Assembly: GCA_964462445.1 (NCBI GenBank)
Contig: CAYWXG010000032.1
Coordinates: forward strand, 1-27,390
Length of the DNA: 27,390 nucleotides
From: JAGBWK01 sp964462445
GTDB taxonomy: Bacteria; Bacteroidota; Bacteroidia; Bacteroidales; Muribaculaceae
Reading direction: 5' to 3'
A program made the position numbers and the translations under genes. How positions within the stretch are numbered: position 1 is the stretch's first letter; each line of letters begins with the position of its first letter. Positions 13,945 through 22,850 of this stretch are shown in pieces. The notes beneath the pieces were generated by a model that worked only from the letters and a program-made list of their open reading frames with translations, was not told the DNA's origin and ran no database searches.

Positions 13945-14991
13945 TTATTTAGAAGATTTTCGTGGGGACCACGTAATTAGGTCGCGTTGTGCGGTGAAGC
14001 GTGGGAAATTGCGAGTGAGGGGCGCGATTAAAAGAGTAGATATTGCAATGACGGTTATGAAAGTGATAGCGTCGTGGAGAAGACTGTCCTTAAGTCCGAG
14101 GGCTTGCAGAATGTTTCGTGAAATATGAAAGAGTGAGCAGTGTACTCCGAGAATAATGAGGGAGTATCGTCCGATATATTTTAGGAATGGTAGCGGTCCG
14201 ATTTTTTTGCAGAGCAGTAGGGTGGTGATTACAATAGCGAATGCGCCAATGAAGTAGAATATCGGGCTACCATCTATTTTTATGGAACTGAGAGTTATTA
14301 CCGGGGATTCACCCAAGAAATAGGCGCCAACTGCAATTGCAATGAGAAGGGATATGTAGAGCCAAGAGAATCGGTCGTGGCGGTTAGGGTAAAGAAAAGA
14401 GGTGTTGCGCAGACAATAACCGAGGAAGAAGAAAGGGATGGCGACGAGAGCGGAGTCAATGAAGAGGGGGAGCATGTAGTCGCCGGAGAAAAGAATTAGA
14501 GCTGCGACAGAAAGGGCACAAGAGATAGCCCCAAGAGATATAATATTGTGGCAGTAGCGGTGTAGTATAAAGAAAATAGTATTTGCCCAAAATAGAGCGA
14601 AAAGGAACCATAGCGCGATGTTGACGGAGAAAACGGCATTTGGATTAGTGAAGAAATCAAAAAATCCAATGTTAATATCAATGTCAAGCAAAGTGCGAAT
14701 GGCAACGAAGATGATGTAGCTACCGGTGTAGAAGAAGAAAAATGGGATTATTATTTTGTTGATTTTCTTGATTACAGTGGGTAGAAATCCGCCATAGTCC
14801 TTAAAGAAAAGCCCTGAGAGGGTGAAGTAGAAAGGCATTCTCAAAAGGGCTAAGAATTGCAAAGAATCGGCGAAAAGTCCGCTATGCAGAAACACGACCA
14901 AAAGTATGCATATACCTTTGGCCGTGTCGATATATTCAATTCGCGGTTTGGCGGATTGTGTTGAGATCGATTGTTCCGAATTATTTGACAC
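13945..14991 (-). CDS. membrane acyltransferase (Fuc4NAc acetylase-like)
   Basis: This 348-residue protein has about ten membrane spans. The N-terminal motif IEYIDTAKGICILLVVFLHSG carries the family His (residue 36). The IDTAKGI form is typical of the acyltransferase 3 branch annotated as fucose 4-O-acetylase-like, which O-acetylates surface glycans. The acceptor is unknown. Its start lies inside the end of tyrS with an 11-base overlap, so it is translated from the same message. That links a surface-modifying enzyme to a housekeeping transcript, although no shared function is implied. It is the last gene of the aspC-tyrS run. Confidence 0.85.
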   Translation of the reverse strand: MSNNSEQSISTQSAKPRIEYIDTAKGICILLVVFLHSGLFADSLQFLALLRMPFYFTLSGLFFKDYGGFLPTVIKKINKIIIPFFFFYTGSYIIFVAIRTLLDIDINIGFFDFFTNPNAVFSVNIALWFLFALFWANTIFFILHRYCHNIISLGAISCALSVAALILFSGDYMLPLFIDSALVAIPFFFLGYCLRNTSFLYPNRHDRFSWLYISLLIAIAVGAYFLGESPVITLSSIKIDGSPIFYFIGAFAIVITTLLLCKKIGPLPFLKYIGRYSLIILGVHCSLFHISRNILQALGLKDSLLHDAITFITVIAISTLLIAPLTRNFPRFTAQRDLITWSPRKSSK

Positions 14992-16276
14992 GGAGTAGGA
15001 AATAGTTTTTCTTACCTTTCTGTATCAAAATGTATTTGTTGTTGAGAAGCATGTCGGCAGAAGCGGGCGAGTAGACGTCGGCAACCTTTTCTTTGTTGAT
15101 TGCGAACCCGCCTTGTTGAGCCAACTTGCGAAGCTCGGCTTTAGATGGGAACACGGGAGCTTTGTCGGTGAGGAGGTCGGCGATTTTAGTATCACCGTTG
15201 AGGTCGTAGGCGGAGATTTCAAATTGAGGCACGCCTTCAAATACGGCGAGGAGAGTGTCTTCGTCGATTTTGCGAAGAGTCTCAGATGCTTTGTTAGAGA
15301 AAAGGATTTGAGAAGCTTCAACGGCAGCATTGTAGTCCTCTTCGCTATGCACCATTATTGTGATTTCTTTCGCAAGACGTTTTTGTAGCGGACGCAGACC
15401 GGGGTCGGCAGCTTGCTGAGCGATAAGTTCGTCGATTTCCTCTTTGGGGAGAGAAGTGAAGATCTTAATATATTTTTCGGCATCTGCGTCGGAAACGTTG
15501 AGCCAGAATTGGTAGAATTTGTAGGGAGAAGTGTAGCGAGGATCGAGCCATACGTTGCCACTTTCTGTTTTGCCGAATTTTCCACCATCGGCTTTTGTGA
15601 TGAGGGGGCAAGTCAAAGCAAAAGCATCGTCGGCGCCGTTAATGCGGCGAATAAGTTCAGTACCGGTTGTCATGTTGCCCCATTGGTCAGAACCACCGAG
15701 TTGAAGACGACACCCCATCTCGTTGTAGAGGTGAAGGAAGTCGTAGCCTTGAAGTAGCTGGTAGGAGAATTCGGTGAACGACATACCCTCACGCGCTTCG
15801 CCTGAAAGACGTTTTTTTACAGAGTCCTTTGCCATCATGTAGTTGACAGTGATGTGCTTGCCGATGTCGCGGATGAATTCAAGGAAAGAGAATTTCTTCA
15901 TCCAGTCGTAGTTGTTGACCAAAATAGCAGCGTTGGGCGCATCGGAGTCAAAGTCGAGGAATTTAGCGAGTTGGCGTTTGATAGCGTCTTGATTGTGGCG
16001 AAGAGTTTCTTCGTCGATTAGTTTGCGTTCTTGGCTTTTCATCGAGGGGTCGCCAATCATACCGGTAGCGCCACCAACGAGAGCGATAGGTCGATGACCG
16101 GCACGCTGGAAGTGCTTAAGCATCATGACGCCGACAAGGTGACCGATGTGAAGCGAGTCGGCAGTAGGGTCGATGCCGAGGTAGGCAGTGGTCATTCCTT
16201 TTTTGAGCTGTTCGTCGGCACCGGGAGTCACGGAGTGAATCATTCCGCGCCATGTGAGTTCTTGTATGAAGTCCAT
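14981..16276 (-). CDS. tyrS: tyrosyl-tRNA synthetase
   Basis: The enzyme charges tRNA-Tyr in the cytoplasm. The 431-residue protein has the class I HIGH motif at 43-46 (DPTADSLHIGHLVG) and the tyrosine-pocket run YQLLQGYDF. QLGGSDQWGN follows at about 192-201, and the KMSKS-equivalent KFGKT is at 233-237. A C-terminal S4-like RNA-binding domain occupies about residues 350-431. Length and motif order are those of bacterial TyrRS. It lies 36 bases after the aminotransferase gene and overlaps the acyltransferase gene by 11 bases, so the three form an operon read on the minus strand. Confidence 0.97.
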   Translation of the reverse strand: MDFIQELTWRGMIHSVTPGADEQLKKGMTTAYLGIDPTADSLHIGHLVGVMMLKHFQRAGHRPIALVGGATGMIGDPSMKSQERKLIDEETLRHNQDAIKRQLAKFLDFDSDAPNAAILVNNYDWMKKFSFLEFIRDIGKHITVNYMMAKDSVKKRLSGEAREGMSFTEFSYQLLQGYDFLHLYNEMGCRLQLGGSDQWGNMTTGTELIRRINGADDAFALTCPLITKADGGKFGKTESGNVWLDPRYTSPYKFYQFWLNVSDADAEKYIKIFTSLPKEEIDELIAQQAADPGLRPLQKRLAKEITIMVHSEEDYNAAVEASQILFSNKASETLRKIDEDTLLAVFEGVPQFEISAYDLNGDTKIADLLTDKAPVFPSKAELRKLAQQGGFAINKEKVADVYSPASADMLLNNKYILIQKGKKNYFLLRVK

Positions 16277-16312
16277 AATTATAGTATGCAGTTAAAAAGA
16301 TTTATTCATGGA

Positions 16313-17506
16313 TTATTTAAGCGCAGCGAGAGCTTCGGCGATGCGACGCATAGCTTCGCGAATGTTGTCGTCGGAAGTTGCGTAGCTCAATCTGATGTAA
16401 CCGTCGAGGCAGAAAGCTGCACCGTCGACAGTTGCAACGTGGGCTTTGTCGAGGAGATAGAGCGCGAGTTCGCCCGAAGTGTTGATAGTAGTTTCGCCGT
16501 CGGATTTGCCCAAGAAAGATGTAACTCGGGGGAAGAGGTAGAATGCCCCTTGCGGCTCGTTGCATTCGAATCCGGGGATTTGACGGGCGAGTTCAACTAC
16601 GAGGTCGCGACGGCGTCGGAACGCTTCGCACATTTGATGAACACAATCTTGTGGACCTTCGTAGGCAGCTTCGGCAGCTTTTTGAGCTATAGAAGAGCAT
16701 CCGGAGGTGTATTGGCTTTGCAACTTGTTGACCGCTTTAGCGAGCCAAAGAGGAGCAGCGCAGTAGCCGATGCGCCAACCGGTCATTGCGTAGGCTTTCG
16801 ACACGCCGTTGATGATAACGGTGCGGTCGGTGATTTCGGGGAATGAAGCCAACGAGGTAAAAGAGCCGGTGAAGTTGATGTGTTCGTAAATTTCGTCGGC
16901 GAGGACAATAATGTCGGGATATTTAGCGATAACGTCGACGAGGGCTTGAAGTTCATCTTTAGAATATACTGAGCCGGTTGGGTTGGACGGGGAGCAAAGA
17001 AGAATCATGCGAGTGCGTGGCGTGATAGCTTCTTCGAGACGTTGCGGGGTGATTTTGAAATCGTCCTCAAGAGTGGTTGGCACGAGAACGTTAGTACCGC
17101 GAGCGAGTTTCACCATTTCAACATACGACACCCAAGCCGGAGTGGGGATAAGCACTTCGTCGCCGGGGTTGATAGCAGCGAGGATAACGTTGCAAAGCGC
17201 TTGCTTAGCACCGTTTGACACTACGATTTGTTCGGGGGCGAAGTCGATGCCGTTTTCCTCTTTGAGTTTGCGAGAAACGGCTTTTCGGAGCGACATATAG
17301 CCGGGGACCGCGGTATAGAAAGTGAAATTTTCGTCGATAGCGCGTTTGGCCGCCACTTTAATATGGTCGGGAGTGTTGAAATCGGGTTCACCGACAGAGA
17401 GGTTGATTACGTCGACGCCTTGAGCTTTAAGCTCGTTGCTTTTTTGCGACATGGCCAAAGTGGCAGAGGGAGAGAGCGATTGAATAAGCTCAGAAATATG
17501 TGTCAT
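16313..17506 (-). CDS. aspC: aspartate aminotransferase (class I/II, PLP)
   Basis: This is a 397-residue fold-type I PLP enzyme, expected to interconvert oxaloacetate plus glutamate with aspartate plus 2-oxoglutarate. Visible motifs are INLSVGEPDFNTP (34-46), the SNGAKQAL cofactor-phosphate region (98-105), SNPTG (174-178), ADEIYEH with Asp204, and SKAYAMTGWRIGY with the PLP lysine at 237. These match the Ib subgroup common in Bacteroidota rather than the E. coli AspC subgroup. The symbol is therefore by function and other aminotransferase specificities are possible. It has its own upstream -7 box and leads the operon with tyrS. Confidence 0.9.
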   Translation of the reverse strand: MTHISELIQSLSPSATLAMSQKSNELKAQGVDVINLSVGEPDFNTPDHIKVAAKRAIDENFTFYTAVPGYMSLRKAVSRKLKEENGIDFAPEQIVVSNGAKQALCNVILAAINPGDEVLIPTPAWVSYVEMVKLARGTNVLVPTTLEDDFKITPQRLEEAITPRTRMILLCSPSNPTGSVYSKDELQALVDVIAKYPDIIVLADEIYEHINFTGSFTSLASFPEITDRTVIINGVSKAYAMTGWRIGYCAAPLWLAKAVNKLQSQYTSGCSSIAQKAAEAAYEGPQDCVHQMCEAFRRRRDLVVELARQIPGFECNEPQGAFYLFPRVTSFLGKSDGETTINTSGELALYLLDKAHVATVDGAAFCLDGYIRLSYATSDDNIREAMRRIAEALAALK

Positions 17507-17549
17507 AATAAATTATATTATGGAAATTACCTATTGCAAAATTTTTTGG

Positions 17550-17557
17550 CAAAGATA
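17550..17557 (-). promoter_or_regulatory. -7 box of the aspC-tyrS operon
   Basis: The minus strand reads TATCTTTG, a full match to TAnnTTTG, 44 bases before the aspC start. No TTTG is found at -33 spacing. Confidence 0.5.
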
Positions 17558-17689
17558 GCAAAATTCTTTTAAAAGAAGGAAAAATGAGAGATTTATGTAG
17601 GGTGAATTAGTGAATAAAAGTTCAATTTGCTTCCGATTGTGATAAGGAGCGCAATAAAAATATAAAACGTGGTTAGTGGAGATGTTTTT

Positions 17690-17732
17690 TATAAAAGAAG
17701 AGACGGCGGGACAGAGGATGTCGAGCCGTCTC
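17690..17732 (-). terminator. possible terminator of the T9SS-exported protein gene
   Basis: GAGACGGC at 17700-17707 pairs with GCCGTCTC at 17725-17732 around a 17-base loop. On the minus strand it is followed by a T-rich stretch. It lies about 64 bases past the stop at 17796. The loop is large, so efficiency is uncertain. Confidence 0.5.
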
Positions 17733-17795
17733 ATGCTATTTAGATGAAATGATTTCTAAAAATAGAATGATTTCAATTTATGGATAGACCGGAAG

Positions 17796-20171
17796 TTATT
17801 TTTTTGCAATTTTCTTGGTGATGACACCATCGGCAGAGTAGATGCTTGCGATGTAGACACCGGTAGTCAACTCTTGAATAGAGATTTCGTTGGAGTTGGC
17901 TTCGGCGACGGTACGACCGCTCATGTCGCAAACGACGATTTTTTCAACGTCAGTGCCTACAACTTCAATAGCATTGTCACTTACTTTTACAAAAAGGTCG
18001 TTGTTGGTGATTTCGTCAACAGCGCTGATTTCTCCGCCATACAATTCGATGTTGTCGAGAATGAGGTGCTCGCAATTTTCCGAACGAATGCGGAATGCGA
18101 TGTAGATAGTTTCATAAGAAGCATACCAGCTCAAATCGAGACCGCGAGTTTTGAACTCAGCACTTTCATTGAGATATTCTTTCTCAGTGAAATAATACCA
18201 AGAGTCGTCGCCATTGGTAGACACCATCACTGAGTAATTTTCAAGGAAGTAGGGGTTGAACGAAGCTACATCCCACACGAGAGTTGCATTTTCCGAAGGG
18301 TGGAACGGCGGCAATACGCACCAACGGTCGGCTTTGTCGGTTCCATCGAGCCAAGAAGTACCCGCTAACATATATTCGCCAAATTGCTCATGGGTTTGGA
18401 TGGCGAATATACCCCAACCTTCTTCATTGAATTCAGCGCCGGCATTCTCATTTACAGTACCTTCATCTTCAGCACGGAAAGTGAAATCGGCGGGGAGTTG
18501 GCCATCTTCGAAGTCCCAAGATTGAGCCGGAGTGCCCATTACTCTGAATTTCAAAGATTTAGAGTTGTTGTCGAGAGAGTTGTCGTTGTCAGCCACAATT
18601 TCTACTTTGAGGGTGTATTCACCTTCGCTCAAAGAGGCGAGAACGTCGGGTAAAGAAATTGATAAAGTTTCTTGGGCCTTTATAGTCTGATTGAATTCGC
18701 TCACCACATTTTCGTTGATTGATACTTTGATAGTAGCATCAACATCGGAGATGCCATAGCTGCGAACGGTGTAATTGATAGTATTCTTGGAGCCTTTGTG
18801 GTAGTAGGCACCCGGGTTGGCGATGGCAGTAACGGCGAGGTCAATGTCGTTACTTTCGATTTTTTCGAAAGAAACATCGTCAACGCAAATCCAGTTTTCG
18901 TCTTTATCACTATATGCGTAGAACCCGAAATAGATAGTTTGAGGAGAGTCGAAATAGATAATATTGATAGATTCTTCGTAGGCGCTGCGAGCGAAAGGAG
19001 CATATTCCACAACGGTGTTGGTCATAGCCGACGGGTCACCTTCGTTGCCATAGTATACGCCCAATTTTTCTGGGTGCGTATCATCACCTGAATACCAGAA
19101 TTTCAATACATAATAACCGGCTTCGGTGATAGTGATCGGTTCAAGAATCGCCCAGTCGTCAGCGTTATTGTTTTTGTCATAGTTGTAAGCGAGGCAGTAA
19201 TCGCCGTTGAGCGCCATGCTCCACCATGGGTCGGTATAGAGATCCCATGTGCCTGAATCATTGTTGAGGTTGTATAAAGTAATACCATCTGTGTATTCGT
19301 TGGCTTCAAATCCCATGAAGTAGGGTACGGTAGCGGGAGCTTTGTGCAATACGCTTATAGTTGCTGCATCATTAGCGGGATTAATATCGTCGGGATGAGA
19401 AGTCCAAGCTTTAATGTTGAAGCTTTTGCGAGGTTCCGACAAGTCGGCTTTGGTAGCGAACGTATGAGTCATTTCTTCGCCAATAGCGAGGGGTTGATTT
19501 ATATTCTCGGTGGCGATAGTTTCATCATTAACAGCAAATGATAGGTCGAAAGATTCGACATCAACGTTGCCGGTGTTCTTAACTCTCACTGTGACACTTT
19601 CTTGCGACAAATTGAAATCGCTTGCGGGAGCAGTGATTTCAGTTATTGTCAAGTCGACGGGATTAGTGGTGAATTGAACAGTCACGTCGCGTAGATATAA
19701 ACGCCATTTGTCGGCATCGCTGCAAGCATGAATGCCTAAATAGAAGGGCTCGCCGGCAGTGACATTTATCAATTGCAATTGAGTTGTTTCGGTGTCATTA
19801 AGAAACAACTCATCGCTAACTCTGTTGGTCATAGCGTCGACTGACGCAGCATTTCCGCTGAACACTTCAACTTTTTCTCCGTAAGAGCTTCCTTTTACTG
19901 TGAAAGTTACAACAGCAGATCCGGATTGGGGAGAGGTGATAGCCGGAGAGATTAGCCAGTCGTTGGCAGCGTTAGAGCTATGATAGCTATAAAATACTGT
20001 CGGATCGACCGTTTCATCAAACTGCCAGGTTTTGCCATCTTCGTTTACATCGACGACGGTCCAAGTATTAAAGTCATCTTGTGAAGCAAAATTGGTGGTG
20101 AAAATAACTTGTGCGAGCGCAGACGAAGCACATAGGCAAACAGCTGCAATAAATGTAAAGATTTTTTTCAT
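17796..20171 (-). CDS. T9SS-exported multidomain surface protein
   Basis: This is a 791-residue secreted protein. A signal peptide spans residues 1-20 (ending ASSALAQ). Three related beta-sandwich (choice-of-anchor J/MAM-like) regions follow at about 22-170, 290-445 and 560-715, each with a WDLY- or WLISP-type core and a closing DDVSFE or DNIELYGG strand. Two CARDB-like Ig domains lie between them (about 175-285 and 450-550, with DLTITEITAP and DLAVTAIANP). The last ~75 residues form a type A T9SS C-terminal domain, with VCDMSGRTV, LTTGVYIASIYS and a basic end TKKIAKK. It is probably exported by the type IX system and attached to the cell surface. No enzyme domain is seen, so a binding or adhesive role is likely. 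The ligand is unknown. Confidence 0.85.
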   Translation of the reverse strand: MKKIFTFIAAVCLCASSALAQVIFTTNFASQDDFNTWTVVDVNEDGKTWQFDETVDPTVFYSYHSSNAANDWLISPAITSPQSGSAVVTFTVKGSSYGEKVEVFSGNAASVDAMTNRVSDELFLNDTETTQLQLINVTAGEPFYLGIHACSDADKWRLYLRDVTVQFTTNPVDLTITEITAPASDFNLSQESVTVRVKNTGNVDVESFDLSFAVNDETIATENINQPLAIGEEMTHTFATKADLSEPRKSFNIKAWTSHPDDINPANDAATISVLHKAPATVPYFMGFEANEYTDGITLYNLNNDSGTWDLYTDPWWSMALNGDYCLAYNYDKNNNADDWAILEPITITEAGYYVLKFWYSGDDTHPEKLGVYYGNEGDPSAMTNTVVEYAPFARSAYEESINIIYFDSPQTIYFGFYAYSDKDENWICVDDVSFEKIESNDIDLAVTAIANPGAYYHKGSKNTINYTVRSYGISDVDATIKVSINENVVSEFNQTIKAQETLSISLPDVLASLSEGEYTLKVEIVADNDNSLDNNSKSLKFRVMGTPAQSWDFEDGQLPADFTFRAEDEGTVNENAGAEFNEEGWGIFAIQTHEQFGEYMLAGTSWLDGTDKADRWCVLPPFHPSENATLVWDVASFNPYFLENYSVMVSTNGDDSWYYFTEKEYLNESAEFKTRGLDLSWYASYETIYIAFRIRSENCEHLILDNIELYGGEISAVDEITNNDLFVKVSDNAIEVVGTDVEKIVVCDMSGRTVAEANSNEISIQELTTGVYIASIYSADGVITKKIAKK

Positions 20172-20255
20172 ATAAAGTCGTTTGAACTCATGTGGTTTGC
20201 CTCTTCAAGAATAGAGTTCTTAGATTCTTGAGGACGCTGAAAATTGTTAAGAATA

Positions 20256-20263
20256 CAAATATA
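20256..20263 (-). promoter_or_regulatory. -7 box of the T9SS-exported protein gene
   Basis: The minus strand reads TATATTTG (TAnnTTTG), giving a leader of about 75-80 bases. No TTTG lies at -33 spacing. Confidence 0.4.
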
Positions 20264-20482
20264 TATATCTACAATTAAAGTTTTGTATATGGTGTAAAAA
20301 TTTTGCTATTTTTAACCAAATTGTTTTTTGCCGACGGGTTTTAGTTAAAAAAGGTAACAAAACGGCGCGAAAATGTGATGAAACAAAACAAATAGGATTA
20401 AATAAAGGAACTGTGCGGTCCCATGAATTGGAGTTGCATAGTTATAATAAGATTAAATTCCCTTGTTTACAGTAGGAAGGGA
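20264..20482. other. AT-rich intergenic stretch
   Basis: No ORF or RNA gene is seen. A 6-bp hairpin (20459-20464 with 20477-20482) ends just at the GH38 stop codon and is followed on the minus strand by a T-rich run. It may be a weak terminator for the mannosidase fragment. Confidence 0.4.
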
Positions 20483-21691
20483 TTATCGGAAGAGTGAGAA
20501 TTCGTAGATACGGGCAGTGATGCCGGCTGTTTCCTGCATTGGTTGGAGAATGTAAAGGCGCACGTAGCGAGCAGTCTGCGGCGATTTGAATTTTCCGGAA
20601 ACAAGGTTTTTCCGGTTTCCGGTCACGATTTCTACCGTGTTCCACTCCTCGGAGGGATTGTTGCGAGTCTGAATAAGCCAAGCGGAAGAAATGTAGCCCG
20701 GCAATTCCGATGCGGCGTTGAGCATTTTCCAAGAGGAGAATGAGACAGGCTTGCCCAGATCAAATTCTACAAAACCGGGACGAGCGTTGGTGTCGCACCA
20801 TTTGGTATTGGCGTCGCCGTCAACGAGGCACTGTGGACGTTCGCGGTCGTTGACATATCCCGACCAAGCGATGATATGCTCCGGTCGCAGTAAATTTTCT
20901 TTATGAGTCTCAGAGGCAGTGACCGGCAAGGTGGGGTTTCCGATATTGGCAGTGCGGAAAGCCGGAGCTGCAATTTCGGCACGTTTGATTGGTTCGACGG
21001 TAGCTGTAGCTGCGAAGATTACGATATTATTGTTGTCGGGGAGCACGATTTCTGTTGCACCTTTAGGCAGGTCAATCGGGAAAAGGAACATGTAGGTGAA
21101 TTCGTAGGGCTCATCGCCTTGAGGTGAGTGGCGATGAGTTCCGACCCACGCCACTTCAGTGTCATAGAGAAACCCTTCGGTGTGACCGGTATGTCCCCAT
21201 TGACCAATGAAACCGGTATAGGAGGGAACTGTGATTTCGGTGGTTAAGCTTCCGGCTTTGATCGTGCCGTTGGTGACTCCATTCTCGATTGCAGCGGCAG
21301 CAAGTAGGTAAACACGATTGTAGGTGGCATCAGTGGGTAGATGCAAGGTGTCGCCGGCGCAAGTCATGCCGTTGATGAGTTGCTCGTTTTCAAGCGAGAA
21401 GGGGATACCATTGTGAGTGAGAGATGAAGGCACGAGTTCGATAGCGTAGGAATATGCTTCGCAGAATTCGCTTTCTGATGTAAATTGATTGAAAGTGAAG
21501 CATTTGCGGTTGTAGTCGAGAGGAATTGACTCGAATGAGCGAGTTGTAGCGGGTTGAGCCTGAGCAAGTTTCACTTTATAAGTGCGAATCCCGTTAGCGT
21601 TAATGTCGATATTGAGTTGTCGACCACTAAACGATGCCGGCGCAATGGCCTTTTCAGAGCCGTCGGCTTCGTAGGCCTCGATAATATTTCC
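20483..21691 (-). pseudogene. 5'-truncated GH38 alpha-mannosidase, C-terminal part
   Basis: An open frame of about 400 codons runs from the junction near 21690 to the stop at 20483. It opens with NIIEAYEADGSEKAIAPASF, so coding continues upstream of any usable start codon. Blocks such as YNRVYLLAAAA, GFIGQWGHTGHTEGF and GDEPYEFTYMFLF match the C-terminal region of Bacteroidetes GH38 alpha-mannosidases. An F5/8 type C (discoidin) carbohydrate-binding domain follows over about the last 140 residues (WSGYVNDRERPQCLVDGD to the end). The N-terminal signal peptide and the whole GH38 catalytic domain are absent. A TGA lies just beyond the junction in this frame. As it stands it cannot be an active mannosidase; the full enzyme would be around 1,000 residues or more. 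A GTG at 21574 could start a shorter product, but this is unlikely to be meaningful. Confidence 0.82.
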
Positions 21692-21695
21692 CTGT
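21680..21695. other. junction of two 5'-truncated genes
   Basis: Leftward (minus) the sequence reads into the GH38 fragment. Rightward (plus) it reads into the methyltransferase at IFPCQ. The two coding traces meet within about 10 bases. No IS element, target duplication or long inverted repeat is visible at the site. Confidence 0.75.
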
Positions 21696-22622
21696 CAAGC
21701 ATTTTCTTACGCAGGTAAACGCCTTGGCTTTGAAGAAACCAGAGGTACCTTGTTCTTCGAAATGGCTCGTGCGGTTAAAGAAATTCAGCCCTTGGTTTTT
21801 ATGGGCGAAAATGTGCGTGGTTTACTTGAACACGACAATGGTTGCACTATGCAGACCATTAAAAATGTGATTGCCGAATTAGGGTATACGCTTATTGAAC
21901 CGCGTGTTCTTCGTGCGTTACAATATAATGTCCCTCAAAAGAGAGAGAGACTGATACTGATTGCCATTCGCAATGACATCGCGCCTCATGTCAAATTTAA
22001 TTGGCCTGATGTATGCCCCTCTGTCAGAACTCTTAGGGATGCCTTTTTTGCCGGCGAACTTTATGACACCGACGTCCCATTGTCGCTCGGTCAAAAATAT
22101 CCGGAATCCAAATTCAAAGTGATGCAACTTGTGCCGGAGGGTGGAGATTGGCGCAACCTCCCAGAAGATGTTGCTCGTGAATATATGAAGGGGAGTTATA
22201 ATCTCGGAGGAGGTAAGACTGGAATGGCTCGTCGTTTATCTATGGACGAACCGAGTCTTACACTCACATGTGCACCGGCTCAAAAACAGACGGAACGTTG
22301 CCATCCTATAGAAACCAGACCTCTTACGGTTCGTGAATATGCTCGAATTCAAACGTTCCCCGATGATTGGAATTTTTGTGGGAATCTTGCTGCTCAGTAT
22401 AAACAGATTGGGAATGCTGTACCGGTAAATCTCGCTTGGGCACTCGGACGTTCTCTTATCCGATTATTTAACGACATATTGGCGAAAGGACTGATCCCAG
22501 AAAGAAAAATCGTCGATTTCACTCGCCATTATACCAAATTGCACGGCTTGTTTGAAGGTATGGTCTGTGACGATAGAACTGAATATCGTTCTTCTTCGCG
22601 TTCAAAATCACAAAACAATTAA
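21687..22622 (+). pseudogene. 5'-truncated DNA cytosine-5 methyltransferase
   Basis: The frame is open from 21675, and recognisable methyltransferase starts at FPCQAFSYAGKRLGFEETRG. This is motif IV with the catalytic Cys at fragment residue 3. Motif VI ENV is at 41-43, motif VIII QKRER at 84-88, motif IX RPLTVREYARIQTFP at 211-225, and motif X QIGNAVP at 240-246. The target-recognition region lies between VIII and IX. Motifs I-III, including the SAM-binding loop, are missing. About 311 residues remain of an enzyme of roughly 390-420. A TTG at 21750 could be taken as a start, but that product would also lose the catalytic Cys. No restriction endonuclease partner is seen. The gene is either broken by the rearrangement or joined wrongly in assembly. 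Confidence 0.85.
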
Positions 22623-22704
22623 AATATTGAGAACTATTATATTGTATATTGTGAAATTATACAAGGAAAGTGGGTTAAAATGGGGGTGGTAGAAAAAATT
22701 TGAT

Positions 22705-22712
22705 TATCTTTG
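22705..22712 (+). promoter_or_regulatory. distal -7 box upstream of the DUF4836-like gene
   Basis: TATCTTTG is a full TAnnTTTG match, 146 bases before the gene. It lacks a good -33 partner. With the proximal promoter it may give two start sites. Confidence 0.35.
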
Positions 22713-22769
22713 CGCATTATGATGAGATTTTGTGACAATTATCATAAAATTTTTGTAACAAATTGAATC

Positions 22770-22798
22770 TTTGTGCGCTTTCTAATTGAGTAATTTTG
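22770..22798 (+). promoter_or_regulatory. promoter of the DUF4836-like lipoprotein gene
   Basis: TTTG at 22770-22773 and TAATTTTG at 22791-22798 are 17 bases apart. Transcription would start near 22805, leaving a leader of about 45 bases before the ATG at 22851. Confidence 0.6.
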
Positions 22799-22850
22799 TG
22801 AAAGCGTAGAAATAATAGTAAATAATCAACAATTAAAATATTTATTACCT

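Noticed and set aside
13504..13945. The two acyltransferases as a tandem duplication
   Set aside because: They lie on opposite strands, differ in N-terminal motif form (LNLIRAVAII versus IDTAKGICIL) and show no nucleotide similarity by eye.
16031..16846. 271-codon plus-strand frame across tyrS and aspC
   Set aside because: It runs antisense through two certain genes and has no recognisable domain.
21687..22622. Complete restriction-modification system
   Set aside because: The methyltransferase lacks motifs I-III and no endonuclease or specificity gene is present nearby.
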